Assembly: GCA_958450365.1 (NCBI GenBank)
Contig: CAUEEP010000932.1
Coordinates: 1,810,501 to 1,874,500 of the forward strand
Length of the DNA stretch: 64,000 bases
Origin: Mesorhabditis belari
Taxonomy: Eukaryota > Nematoda > Chromadorea > Rhabditida > Rhabditidae
Direction: 5' to 3'
Shown here one piece after another: positions 51,936 to 63,369 of this stretch. Made by a program: the position numbers and the translations under genes. The notes under the pieces were generated by a model. The model saw only the letters and a program-made list of their open reading frames with translations. It had not been told where the DNA came from and searched no databases. Every line of letters begins with the position of its first letter. The first letter of the stretch is position 1.

Positions 51936-53089
51936 GCACCAGTTTATTTGATCAGAATTTAAAGGACAATTGTAAGAACAACAATTTTAGTATCCCAGTA
52001 AAACGCAAGACTTGACACGCCATTTTCCGTTTCCTCGGGCACGCAATGTTTGTGAAGCTAGCTGTCATAGCTAGCCTTCAGAGCTAGCCTTTATAGCTAG
52101 CCTTCATTGCTGGCCTTCATTGCTGGCCTTCATTGCTGGCCTTCAGAGCTGGCCTTCAGAGCTGGCCTTCAGAGCTAGCCTTCAGCTGACCAAGAGAGAC
52201 ATCCTTGTCAACTTGACTTGTCCTGTTAAAACACAAAGAATTCTGTGCTATTTCGCCCAACGTTGGCCCCTTGAAGTGGCCACGGCACAGAAGCTTTCTC
52301 TCTACCGTGGCCACTTGCCATCCGGCCATCTGGGGATGTTTGCCGTAAGATGTTTCCAGCCATCGAGTTACAAAACCAGCATCTTTTATTGGCTATGTTT
52401 ATCGGCCCGATGCTTATCAGCCGGATGCTTATCGGCCCGAATTATTGGCCCTTAGTGCCTCAACTCGAGCCAATAGAGGTAGAACGACATCGTTATCGGC
52501 TTCAGCGTCCAGTGTTTGCATTATAGCCGGTAGTTTCTTTTGGTGGTGGCTTGATGCCTGTTCACCAATCGATGGCTAGCCGTCTCAGCTCAGCAAAGCA
52601 TGAATTCTGCCTTCTGCAGGCTTCTGCAGGCTTTCTGCAGGCTTTCTGTAGGCTTCTGCGGGCTTCTGCCCGTCAGAGCCAATCCGGAAATTTCAATTGG
52701 TCCCTCAGCGTCTTCTTGGCTCCATCTTCTTGGCTCCATTTTCTTGGCTGTTGATCGTCTCGCTTTCGAGTCTTGGCTGTTGATCGTCACGATTTGTGGC
52801 GCATCTCTTTGCCCCCCTTCTTATTGTTATTCTAGACTTATTCTAGACTTATTCTAGGCTTATTGTAGACCACAAAACACCGCGATTCAGGGAAAGAGCC
52901 TCAGTATTTTTTTAAACCAATTTCTTTCCTGTTTTTTTTTCATTTTTTCGATTTTTCTCCCTTTAACTTTGCTTAAAAGGATTCAATTTTTAAAAAAAAA
53001 CATTTTCAGATCAATCTTTTCCAAGCAAACGATGTTGTTGTAATATTCCTTCAAAAAAGTGGGCTTTTCTGGATTCAGCGAATTTCTAA
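51936..53089. other. No confident gene upstream of the G-beta gene
   Basis: 52070-52185 has about eight copies of GCTGGCCTTCA-like units, and 52605-52660 has GGCTTTCTGCA repeats. Several open frames of 60-110 codons lack domains and partner exons. The last 150 bases before 53090 are AT-rich and could hold the promoter, but no specific element is evident. Confidence 0.35.
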
Positions 53090-56000
53090 ATGAGCGAATC
53101 GGGTTCACCGAAAATCGACGCCGACCGACCGAGCACCTCGCAAGTGAGTAGACTCGATTTCAATCCGTTTTCTAATCTGAATCATAGAAATTCTAGTGTG
53201 ACATCCAGATCGAAGAAAAAACGGAATTAAAACTAAATTCCTCTTTCCAGTTTTGCGGAATACTCGCAAACTCTTGCGAGTGCACATCGAGTACAAATGT
53301 TTTGCTGAAAATCAACAATCTGAATGATAGAAATTCTAGTGTGATATCCAGATCGAAGAAAAAACGCAATAAAAATCAAATTCCTCTTACCAATTTTTTG
53401 GGATAAGCACGAACTCACGAAATGTCAAGAGTTTGCGACTTTTCTGAAAAACTGGGAAGAGGAATTTGATTTTAATTGTCTTTTTTCTTCGATCTGGATA
53501 TCACTCTAGAATTTCTATGATTTAGATCGTTGATTTTTAGCAAAAAATTTGTACTCAATGCGGAATACTCGCAAACTCTTGGCAGTGCACATCGAGTACT
53601 AATCTTTTGCTGAAAATCAAAAATCTAAATCATAGAAATTCTAGTGTGATATCCAGATCGAAGAAAAAAGACAATTAAAATCAAATTCCTCTTCCCAGTT
53701 TTTCAGAAAAGTCCCAAACTCTTGACATTTCGTGAGTTCGTGCTTATTCCAAAAAATTGGTAAGAGGAATTTAGTTTTAATTCCGATTTTTCTTCGATCT
53801 GGATGTCACCCTAGAATTTCTATGATTTTGATTTTTGATTTTCAGCAAAAAATTTGTACTCGATATGCACTCGCAAGAGTTTGCGACTATTCCGCAAAAT
53901 TGGAAAGAGGAATTTGATTTTAATTCCGATTTTTCTTCGATCTGGATATCACACTAGAATTTCTATGATTTAGATTGTTGGTTTTTAGCAAAAAATTTGT
54001 ACTCGATGTGCACTCGCAAGAGTTTGCCGCAATTCCGCAAAATTGACAAAAGCAATTTTATCCAAATTGCTTTTTTTTCTTCTATCTGGATGTCACACTA
54101 GAATTTTTAGAGTTCAGATTTTTGATTGACCCAGATTTTTTACTAAAATCTTTTTCCCTTTTCCCGTGCACTACAAAAAGTTGTAACGATAGATCAAAAA
54201 TTTGAAATCTGAAATATCGCACTCCAGCTCAGTGCACTCCAGCTAAGAAATTCGCGAAACATGAACAAATTCTGCGCACTCAGAAAAGAGGAATAAGCGT
54301 CGGGAAGATTTGAAACGCAAAGCTTTGAAGCTGTTGGCCAAAAGGGTTAAATGGCTGCGAAATCGCTGGAATTTTCTTGTTTGCTTAAATTTACGCTAGC
54401 CGGAGGGTTAGGGCTTATTCAAACAGTCAGTTATCGAAAGGCAAAGCCAGAGCAAGTGACAATTCTTAACTTTAGCCCATTTCGTCTCTATTTTTTTTTG
54501 ATTTTGAAGAAGAAGAAAAGGAGAGTTGAAAAATGAGCAAAAGAAAAGGATCCAGTAAATTCAGAGATCGAATTGAGTCTAGAAACTTGAATCTAGTCCG
54601 ATTCGAGATCCAAACGGAATTTTGAAAAATTTCGCCAAATCCAACCCGAATCTAGCGTTCAATTTAAAGGGGGTAGCGTAGAGTAGCGATAGATGTAGTT
54701 CTCTATAGTGTAGCTATAGATTTTATCCAACTAATCCATATCTAACTTCTACAAGCTCCAGGCTCTCCGGTGTGCTCCAGCTTACGCTATTAAAGGGGGG
54801 TATTAACCGCGGCCGGGTGACAATAAAAATTTTTTTTACGGCAACCACCTGTTTTTTTGTTTTAATATCGCTGATTTTATTATAAAAAGAATAAAAATCA
54901 CCCGGCTAGAGTGATTTGATGGGTTTACAACATTTTTGGAGATGCTGCAAGGCTTGGAGGAAAACAAGTTCGTCACTCATCAGACACCTCAGCTAAAAGG
55001 CACCTATTTGAGGAAACTAAAACCATAAGCGACCACAAATGAAAAAAGATCTAATTGTGTCAATCGCTGAAGACAAAGCGCTGAAGACGTCCTACGATGG
55101 AGGAGATCCAGTCACTTTTGGTGAAGATGCGCTGGAAATTGATAAGATAGGAAGCCGATTTGTACTGCTGTACTTGAGCCGAACTGCTGTATTTGAGCGA
55201 AGATGAAAGTGAGCAAGAGGAAGAATTATAGATTAACTATCGATCGACCAGCTATCGATCGACCAGCTATCGATCGACCAGATGAGTGACGATCTGGTTT
55301 TCCTCCAAGCCTTGCAGCATCTCCAAAAATGTTGTAAACCCATCAAATCACTCTAGCCGGGTGATTTTTATTCTTTTTATAATAAAATCAGCGATATTAA
55401 AACAAAAAAACAGGTGGTTGCCGTAAAAAAATTTTTATTGTCACCCGGCCGCGGTTAATACCCCCCTTTAACGTTAAAACTACACAAATGTTCAAATCAG
55501 AGTATTCAGTTATTCAAAAAAAGCTCTAACGGCAAAAGGGTACTGTTTTGTACTGTTTTGTACTGTTTTATACTGTTTTAGGCTGGTGTAAAGATGCCCG
55601 AGAATGCCGCAGTGGCTCCGACCGCCGCCGCCGACAATGCGACAAGGTACGGGTAGAAAGAGAGTCAAAAATCGATTTAGATAGATCAAAAACCGATTCA
55701 GATATAGAAAACTGTTCTAAAAGCAACACTCTCTAAAACTCTAAAACCGATCTAGAGCTTGGAAAGCTAAAGTTTAGCTCGTAAAACGGAAAGGTTTTTA
55801 AAGAAAACCGTTTTTAGAACAGTTTTTAGAACAGTTTTCTGAATGTTTGAAGTCAATAGGGTTTTTTGGATAAGAAAAACTCATTTAGATAGATCAAAAA
55901 TAGATTCCGATATAGAAAACTGATCCAAAAACAGCTCTAAGACTCTAAAACCGATCTAGAGCTTAGAAAGCTAAAGTTTAGCTCGTAAAACGGAAAGGTT

Positions 56001-59000
56001 TTTGAAGAAAACCGAATTTCCTGAATGTTTGAAATCTATAGGGTTTTTTGGATCATTTTTCTTTTAAATAAAGAAAAACCTTATGTAAATAGACCAAAAA
56101 AAGATTCAGATATAGAGAAAATGAACTAAGAACTAGAAAAACAAAGCGAAAACAAAGCGAAAACGAATTTAAAACGAATCTAAAACAGGTCTAAACCCTA
56201 GAAATCGAAAGTTTTTGATGGAAAAACTTTCTGGAAGAAAACCAAGTTTTCTGTGTCAATTAGTGGCCATTGTTATAGCAGGAAGGGGCTTAAAAAGGAA
56301 GAGCTTAAAGAGGAAGAGCTTGAAAAGGAAGAGCTTAAAGAACAAGAGCTTAAAAAGCACTTATCTACTTCTCGATTATCTAGCTCTCGATCCATTTTCT
56401 CGATCTTTATTCTAGATCTTTACTCCATATTCTACCTCCTTTTCAATGTCATTTTCTAGACAAGCTGACATGATCGATTTGCTGGCGAAAGAGGCCGAAG
56501 AGCTGAGGAAAAAGTTGGATTTGGAACGGCAAAAGTTGAACGACATTCCGAGTGGGTTTTTGTAGACTTTTACAAGATAGACAACCGAATTTTTTTGATT
56601 TTTACAAGATCTGGATGTCACAAAGTAGTCCTACGCTAATAGTGCTTTTACAGGAACAAAGGAAAAATTTTTCGTTTTCAACCGTTCCTTGTCAGCTTAA
56701 AATCTGAAAATCTGCTTGGAAAATTGACAAAACTAAATGCATTTTTGGCTAAGCTGGATGTCAGACTACAATCTGAAAGTCTTAGTTTTCTGGTCTAACT
56801 AATTTAAAAATTTTGATTTCTGAACCGTTCCTTCTCCACTTAAAAGCTGAAAATCTGGTTGAAAACTTGGCAAAACTAAATGCCTTTTTGGCCAAGCTGG
56901 ATGTCAGGTTACAATCTGAAAAGCTTAGTTTCCTGGTCTGACTAATTTAAAAAATTTAATTTCTGAACGGTTCCTTCTCCGCTTAAAATCTGAAAATCTG
57001 CTTGGAAAATTGACAAAACTAAATGCATTTTTGGCTAAGCTGGATGTCAGGCTACAATCTGAAAGTCTTAGTTTCCTAGTCTGACTAATTTAAAGAATGG
57101 ACTTTTCTGAACAGTTCGTTTTCAGCTTAAAATCTCAGATTTTCTTGGAAAATTGACAAAAACTAAATGCTTTTTTGGCCAATCTGGATGTCAGGCTACA
57201 ATCTGGAAATCTTAGTTTTATAGTCTGATTATTTAAAAAAATTTTCGTTTTCAACCGTTCGTTCTCAACTTAAAAGATGCGTAGCGAGATCTGGCTTAGA
57301 AATAGAATAGATTTCGATAGAAATAAAATTCGTTAGATTATCTGGATAGCATCTGGATAGTATCTGGATCGTAGACCTTTTGGATATAAGTGTTTTAAGG
57401 TTCATTAATGATACAGAAACGGCTTTGTAGTGAAACTAGGACCAACCGAGCTCTAGGCTCAAAAAGTCGAACCGAATCAACTACGCGAGCTTGTAAATAT
57501 CATAGCATTTACGTGAAAAGCTGATGCCAACAGATAACAAAGTGAAAAATTCAATTCTACAAAAAAAGCAGAAAAATTTGGAGCCAAGCGGACTCGAACC
57601 CGGGTTGTTCGACTTGGAAACCAAGCTCACTAACCATTCGGCCACAAAGCTTATTTTTTAGTTTAACTTATTTTTAAAAACTAAGATTTTTGATGGATTC
57701 TGTGATATCCAGATCCTAGGAATAGCTTGTTATTTTGTGGAAATTCTTTGTTTTTCGCGACTTAAACAGCTTGATTTGAGATCTCTCGAAAATACCCCCG
57801 AAATCTCTAAAATTAAGCGAATTCAAGCTGTTTTCCGTAAATTCTGGAACTCACAGAACCTTTTGAAACGATCAGCGACTAAAAATAGATGAAAGTTCGG
57901 ATGGCCAAGCTCACTAACCAATCGGCCACCAGAATTTTAGCTTATTTTTAAAAACTAAGATTTTCGATGGATTACGTGATATCCAGATCCGACGAATAAC
58001 CTGTTGTTTCGTAGAAATTTTCAGTTTTTTCTCGGTTTTAAGCCTTGATTCAAGATCTGCAAAAAAATCCACTTAAATCTCGAAGGTCAAGCTAATTGAA
58101 ATTGTTTTTCGTGAGTTCTGGAACTCACAGAACTTTTTGGAACCCAAGCGGACTTGAATTGGAGGTTTGGAGCCAAGTGGACTCGAACCCGGGTTGTTCG
58201 ACTTGGAAACCAAGCTCACTAACCACTCGGCCACAGGGATTTTAGCTTAATTCTAAAAACTAAGAGCTTCTATGGATTACGTGACATCCAGATCCGACGA
58301 ATAGCTGATTATTTTGTGGAAATTCTTTGCTTTTCGCGGTTTAAACTGCTTGATTTGAGATCTCTCGAAAAAACCCCCAAAATCTCGAAAATTAACCGAA
58401 TTAAAGCTGTTTTCCGTAAATCCTGGAACTCACAGAACTTTTTGAAATGGTCAGCGATTAATAATGAATCAAAGTTCGGATGACCGAGTGGTTAGCTAGC
58501 TTGTCTCCCAGTCGGGTGAGCCTGGTTCGAGTCCCGGCTGGGTTTTCGAAGCTTGGTATCCTTCAAATCATAGCAAGGTCTTGTAGCAGGCCTTGTAGCA
58601 GTCAGCAGCAGTACAATTTTCATTTCCAACTTTCTAGTTCAACAAGCCGCTGAAAGACTCGATCCTCTGCAGAATCTCGGAATTAAGCAGCGGAGAATTC
58701 TGAAGGGACACGCCGGGAAAGTGCTTTGCATGGATTGGAGTACCGACAAGAGACATATTGTGTCCTCGAGTCAGGTAAAAAAGCTGATAATTGGCCACGC
58801 TACAGTACGCTACAGTACGCTAGTACAGTACGCTACAGTACGCTACAGTACGCCAAATTACGCTACTTATTACGGTAACTTTCAGGACGGCAAGGTGATC
58901 GTTTGGGACGGTTTCACGACGAACAAAGAGCACGCGTTGACGATGCCGACCACTTGGGTGATGGCTTGTGCATATTCGCCGAGCAGTCAGATGATCGCTT

Positions 59001-62000
59001 GCGGGTGAGTGGGGGAAACGCTTTGAAACGGATCGAAAGCGCCGTCTTATATACGCAAAAGGCCGCCTTATATACGAAAAAAGCCGCCTTATATGCAAAA
59101 TGCCACCTTATATACGAAAAAAGCCGCCTTATATACGCCAAAGCCGCCTTATATACGAAAAAAGCCGTCTTATATACCTAAAAAGCGCCTTCAATACCAA
59201 AAAAGGGTCTTATATACGAAAAAAGCCGTCTTATATACGAAAAAAGCGCCTTCTATACGAAAAAAGCGCCTTATATACGCAAAAAGCGCCTTATATACGA
59301 AAAAAGCCGCCTTATATACGTAAAAGGTCGCCTTTATACGAAAAAAGCTCCTTATATACCCAAAAAGCCGCCTTATATACGCAAAAGCCGCCTGTATACC
59401 CAAAAAGCCGCCTTATATACCCAAAAAGCTGCCTTATATACCCAAAAAGCCGCCTTAGATACGCAAAAGCCTTCTATACCTTTACCGGGCCTGGAACAGC
59501 TTCTAGACCTTCCCCAGATCGGCGACTGTACTATTTGGGTGGCTGGATCTAGTGCATTACTTGGCTTGACCTGTGCAAGATGCTATACTGCAGATGACTA
59601 GTTTAGTACAGTATCCAGCTGTACCTGTACCTGTTCACGCGTACTGTACCGTACTGTACGCGTACTGTACGCGTACTGTACGCGTACTGTACCGTAACGC
59701 GTACTGTACCGTAACGCGCACTGTACCGTAACGCGCGCTGTACCGTACCGTAACGCGTACTGTACGCGTACTGTACCGTACTGTACCGTAGCATTTAAGT
59801 GCTTAAACAGCGATTGTTGCTTAAGTGATTTATGAACACTTTTCAGCGGTTTGGACAACAAATGCTCTGTCGTTCCGCTTTCTTTCGAGGACGATATTTT
59901 GCAAAAGAAGAGAAGTGTGGCCACGCATACGTCTTATATGTCTTGTTGTATGTTCCTGCGATCCGACAACCTTCTGTTAACTGGTGCGTTGGAGATTTGA
60001 CCGTTTAATCTTTTAGATCTCTTACATTTGATCTTTTTATCTTTTAATCTTTGAAACGAATCGAAAGCGCCGTCTTATATACGCAAAAGGCCGTCTTATA
60101 TACGCGAAAGGCCGTCTTATATACGAAAAGATCTCTTAGATCTCTTAGATTTGATCTTTTAGATCTTTTAGATCTCTTAGATCTCTTAAATTTGATTTTT
60201 CTTAGGATCCGGTGACTCAACGTGTGCAATTTGGGATGTAGAAAGCGGGCAAATGATCCAAAATTTTCACGGGCACACTGGAGACGTTTTTGCGGTCGAT
60301 GTGCCGAAGCAGGACACCGGAAACATCTTTATTTCAGCGGTAAGGGGTTATTTTGCACTACCTTTTGCCTAAAACGCCTGCCTAAAACGTTTCTAAACAT
60401 GAAAATTAGCTTTAAAAACTGGCTGCTAACGGCAGCTGTAGACGGCAGCTGTAGACGGCAGCTGTAGCATGCTAACGGCAGCATGCTAACGGCAGCCTGC
60501 TAACGGCAGCCAGCTGTAGACGGCTTTGTAGACGAGATTTTGTACTTACTGGCTTTGTAGACGAGATTTGTAACTGAAATCGTCTGAAAACATCGTCTGT
60601 CTGGCAGTTTAAGGTTTTTCGTGTTTTTCTCGGCAACAGGGTATCGCATTTTGGCTGTTTTGACTATAATTCGATGCAGAATGAAATTGCGCGTCGAATG
60701 ACACCAAAAACAATTCAAAAGCTTTTTCCCATGCAAAGTTATGGAGCAAAAAGTTAAGCCCCGCCCATAATGGACGTGGCTTAGGTTTTTAGCCGATAAC
60801 TTTGCATGGATATCATATTTTGAGTTGCTTTTGGTATCATTCGACGCGCAATTTCATGCTGTATTTAATGATGGTCAAAATTAACACAAAATGTAGGATA
60901 GAGGCAAAGTTGTTGGCTAAAAATCTCGACCTAGCCTTTTGCTGTTGGCAATTCACTTTTTTTCGTTTTTTTCTCAGCACTAACCCTTTGGTTTCATTTA
61001 TTTTGACGATGATTCGATGCAGAATCGAATTGCGCGTCGAATGATACCAAAATGAACTCAAAATGTTTTTTTCCATGCAAATTTATGGGGTAAAAACCTC
61101 ACCAAGCCCATAATGGGAGGGCCTAACTTTTTGCTCCATAACTTTGCATAGTGAAAAAGGTTTTGAATTGGTTTTGGTATGATTCGACGCGCAATTCCAT
61201 TCTGTATTTAATGATGGTCAAAATTAACTCAAAATATATAATAGAGCCAAATTTGTTGGCTAAAAACCTAAACCACGTCCATTATGGGAGGGGCTTAACT
61301 TTTTGCTCCATAACTTTACATGGGAAAAAGATTTTGAGTTGTTTTTGATGTCATTCGACTCGCAATTTCATTCTGCATCGAATCATAGTCCAAATAGGCG
61401 AAATAAAAGCGTTAGTGCTGAGAAAAACAGGAAAAACTTTACCTTGCCAAAGGCAAAAAAGAACGGACAGATTTTTACATGTTTACTGTATTATTTGATC
61501 GTAATTTTTCGATTTCAGGGCGCTGACAAGCACACTCTCGTCTGGGATATTCGATCTGGGCAATGCGTGCAATCTTTTGAAGGACATGAAGCGGACATCA
61601 ACACTGTTAGGTTGGCGATGGGAAATAGATTCAATACGGTGACTGTAAAGTTTCTTTAGAGCCTTAGAGCTCTATCGTAGGTTACTGTAGGTCACTGTAG
61701 GTCACTGTAGGTCACTGTAGGCTACTGTAACGTGCGCTGAGCTTTCGCCAAACTAAACAACACAATAAACAACATAACAACATCATTTTCGTTCCTAGGT
61801 ATAAACGGATATGGACTAGAATTTGGGTTAAACTAAAGAGAGTGGATCCTTTTGATGTCCCGCCATCTCTAACACCCCACCAACTCAAGACAACGTCCTT
61901 CTAGGTCCTTCTAGGTCCTCCTAGATCCTTCTAGGTCCTCCTAGGTCCTTCTAGGTCCTCCTAGGTCCTCCTAGGTCCTTCTAGGTCCTCCTAGGTCTTT

Positions 62001-63298
62001 CTAGGTCCTTCTAGGTCCTCCAACGCTCCTAGGTTCTCCTAGGCTCCTAGGTTCTCCTACGCCCCTACATCCTCCTAGGCTCCTGGGTCCTCCTAGGCTC
62101 CTGGGTCCTCCTAGGCTCCTAGGTCCTCCTAGGCTCCTAGGTCCTCCTAGGCTCCTAGGTCCTCCTAGGCTCCTAGGTCCCTCCTAGGCTCCTAGGTCCT
62201 CCTAGGCTCCTAGGTCCTCCCTAGGCTCCTAGGTCCTCCTAGGCTCCTAGGTCCTCCTAGGCTCCTAGGTCCTCCTAGGCTCCTAGGTCCTCCTAGGCTC
62301 CTAGGTCCTCCTAGGCTCCTAGGTCCTCCTAGGCTCCTAGGTCCTCCTAGGCTCCTAGGTCCTCCTAGGCTCCCTAGGTCCTCCTAGGCTCCTAGGTCCT
62401 CCTAGGCTCCTAGGTCCTCCTAGGCTCCTAGGTCCTCCTAGGCTCCTAGGTCCTCCTAGGCTCCTAGGTCCTCCTAGGCTCCTAGGTCCTCCTAGGCTCC
62501 TAGGTCCTCCTAGGCTCCTAGGTCCTCCTAGGCTCCTAGGTCCTCCTAGGCAATCCCAAGGACCGCCTCGGCGATAAAGGGGATAAGCACAGGGCAACAC
62601 ACTTGCATAAGAATAGACAAATCATTCAATAATAACGATAGTAACTAAAATATCAATTTGGCTCGGAGCTGACAATAATAAACGATCCCAAACGACAAAG
62701 CCTTAGAGCTCGATCGTAGTTTACTGTAGGTTACTGTAGGCTACGGGAGGCTACTGTAATGAGCGTTGAGTTCTCGCTAACTAAACATAATAAACGATTT
62801 TCTAGATTTCATCCTAACGGCGACGCTTTTGCGACTGGATCTGATGATGCGTCGGTGAGAAATTGTAGAAATTGAAAAGAAACAAGAGATTTGCTCTTTC
62901 TGCTTTCCATTCTCTTTCTGCTTTCCCAATTTGCCGTCTTTTTCAGTGCCGTCTCTTCGATTTGCGCGCGGATCGTCAAGTGTGCGTCTACGAGAAAGAA
63001 TCGATCCTTTTCCCGGTGAACGGCGTTGATTTCTCGTTATCGGGTGAGTGCAATTGGAAAGCTGGAGCGCACGAGAAAAAATGAAAATTGAAAAAATGCG
63101 AAAAGTTGTAGTATTAGTACTGTGCATAGTACTGTAGTGGAAGCTCTAAATTACCCAGAACGACCTGAAAATCATCTTTTTTAGCTAGCGTGACATCCAA
63201 TTCGAAAGATAATCCATTTCATTTCATTTCCAATTTCAGGCCGAATCCTCTTTGCCGGCTATGGGGATTATCGCGTCGGCGTCTGGGACTCGCTGAAG
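53090..63298 (+). CDS. gpb-2: G-protein beta subunit, GNB5/GPB-2 type (3' end outside window)
   Basis: A WD40 beta-propeller that pairs with R7-type RGS proteins (in C. elegans EGL-10 and EAT-16) to control Go/Gq signalling. Exons: 53090-53143, 55582-55646, 56460-56551, 58638-58774, 58886-59004, 59847-59983, 60206-60339, 61519-61610, 62806-62854, 62947-63043 and 63240-63298. All phases agree; 345 codons are present. Order: variable N terminus, coiled-coil helix ([20 protein letters not shown], about 45-64), then WD repeats with [69 protein letters not shown] and [10 protein letters not shown]. The seventh blade, about 40 residues, should follow beyond 64000. The match to the GNB5 branch rather than GNB1-4 is strong (for example [20 protein letters not shown]). 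Exon 2 contains its own ATG at 55594, so a shorter N terminus is possible. Its introns hold satellites, a TTAA element and minisatellites. Confidence 0.95.
53190..54130. repeat. Satellite with GTGACATCCAGATCGAAG box in gpb-2 intron 1
   Basis: TGACATCCAG or TGATATCCAG starts at 53199, 53342 and 53647 on the plus strand; the reverse form starts at 53494, 53799, 53942 and 54086. Spacings of same-orientation neighbours are 143, 143 and 144. Units share GAAATTCTAGTGTGA and CGCAAACTCTTG. Confidence 0.9.
54794..55467. mobile_element. 674-bp element with TTAA target duplication and long inverted repeats
   Basis: TTAA flanks both ends (54790-54793, 55468-55471). The termini are AGGGGGGTATTAACCGCGGC and its inverse; the arms extend about 175 bp and are nearly perfect. 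TTAA duplications are typical of piggyBac-type elements. The middle has a 55-codon open frame (55039-55206) without a recognised domain and three copies of AGCTATCGATCGACC. It lies in gpb-2 intron 1. Confidence 0.8.
55535..55581. repeat. TACTGTTTTG repeat at the exon 2 acceptor
   Basis: Four 10-bp copies of TACTGTTTTG/A abut the splice acceptor of gpb-2 exon 2, the last copy supplying the TTTTAG itself. Confidence 0.8.
56280..56362. repeat. 15-bp minisatellite in a gpb-2 intron
   Basis: Five copies of GAAGAGCTTAAAAAG-like units. Confidence 0.8.
56570..57260. repeat. Inverted GGCCAAGCTGGATGTCA satellite units in a gpb-2 intron
   Basis: CTGGATGTCA begins at 56611, 56754, 56897, 57040 and 57184: spacings 143, 143, 143 and 144. 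The first belongs to the AGATCTGGATGTCACAAAG subtype, the others to the GGC(C/T)AA(G/T)CTGGATGTCAG subtype. Mirror image of the arrays at 44.7 and 49 kb, including the subtype order. Confidence 0.9.
57580..58545. repeat. Ser/Leu-type tRNA-like repeats in a gpb-2 intron
   Basis: Cores: 57580-57645 (minus), 57893-57930 (partial, minus), 58169-58234 (minus) and 58476-58542 (plus). Boxes: GTGATATCCAGATC near 57701 and 57979, CTGGAACTCACAGAAC near 57844, 58120 and 58423, and GTGACATCCAGATC near 58280. Order and orientation match the set at 41.9-42.8 kb, so the two blocks are probably copies of one another. Confidence 0.75.
58795..58862. repeat. ACGCTACAGT repeats
   Basis: About six copies of TACAGTACGC-type units in the 111-base intron before gpb-2 exon 5; they fill most of that intron. 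Confidence 0.85.
59035..59475. repeat. Minisatellite of about 20 bp with TATATAC in a gpb-2 intron
   Basis: About 21 copies of CCGCCTTATATACGAAAAAAG, varying to CAAAAAG and GCGCC. The same unit occurs three times at 60065-60127 in the next intron, preceded in both places by TGAAACG(G/A)ATCGAAAGCGCC. Confidence 0.95.
59635..59795. repeat. CGTACTGTAC palindromic array
   Basis: Tandem GTACTGTAC and CGTAACGCG units (10-17 bp) in a gpb-2 intron. Confidence 0.9.
60425..60525. repeat. ACGGCAGCTGTAG repeats
   Basis: About seven copies of a 12-14-bp unit (ACGGCAGCTGTAG, AACGGCAGCATGCT). Confidence 0.8.
60640..61420. repeat. Foldback units in a gpb-2 intron
   Basis: Five or six alternately inverted arms with GCGCGTCGAATGA(C/T)ACCAA, CCATGCAAAGTTATGG and CATAATGG(G/A). 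Part of this resembles the elements at 5321-5483 and 18405-18960 (an ATAACTTT box and a GGT(A/G)TCATTCGA box). Confidence 0.65.
61680..61735. repeat. GTAGGTCACTGTAG repeats
   Basis: Five short copies of a 10-bp unit GGTCACTGTA; a related block is at 62710-62760. Confidence 0.75.
61900..62555. repeat. 18-bp minisatellite CCTAGGCTCCTAGGTCCT
   Basis: About 30 regular units after a degenerate start of TTCTAGGTCCT units. Each unit holds two CCTAGG palindromes. The minus-strand frame of GGPRSL repeats is an artefact of the 18-base length. Located in a gpb-2 intron. Confidence 0.97.
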
Positions 63299-63369
63299 GT
63301 GAGAAAGACAGAAAAAAGGGCAACTAGCTTTATTTGGTGAAGAAGAAGCCGAGATTATTGTAGAATACC

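Noticed and set aside
52120..52455. 111-codon frame upstream of gpb-2
   Set aside because: Starts in a short tandem repeat, has no domain, and splice context is lacking.
58820..59552. Lys/Tyr-rich and antisense Arg/Phe-rich frames
   Set aside because: Translations of the TATATAC minisatellite that sits in a gpb-2 intron.
62355..62600. GGPRSL repeat protein on the minus strand
   Set aside because: The 18-bp CCTAGG minisatellite keeps the frame open; it lies inside an intron of gpb-2.
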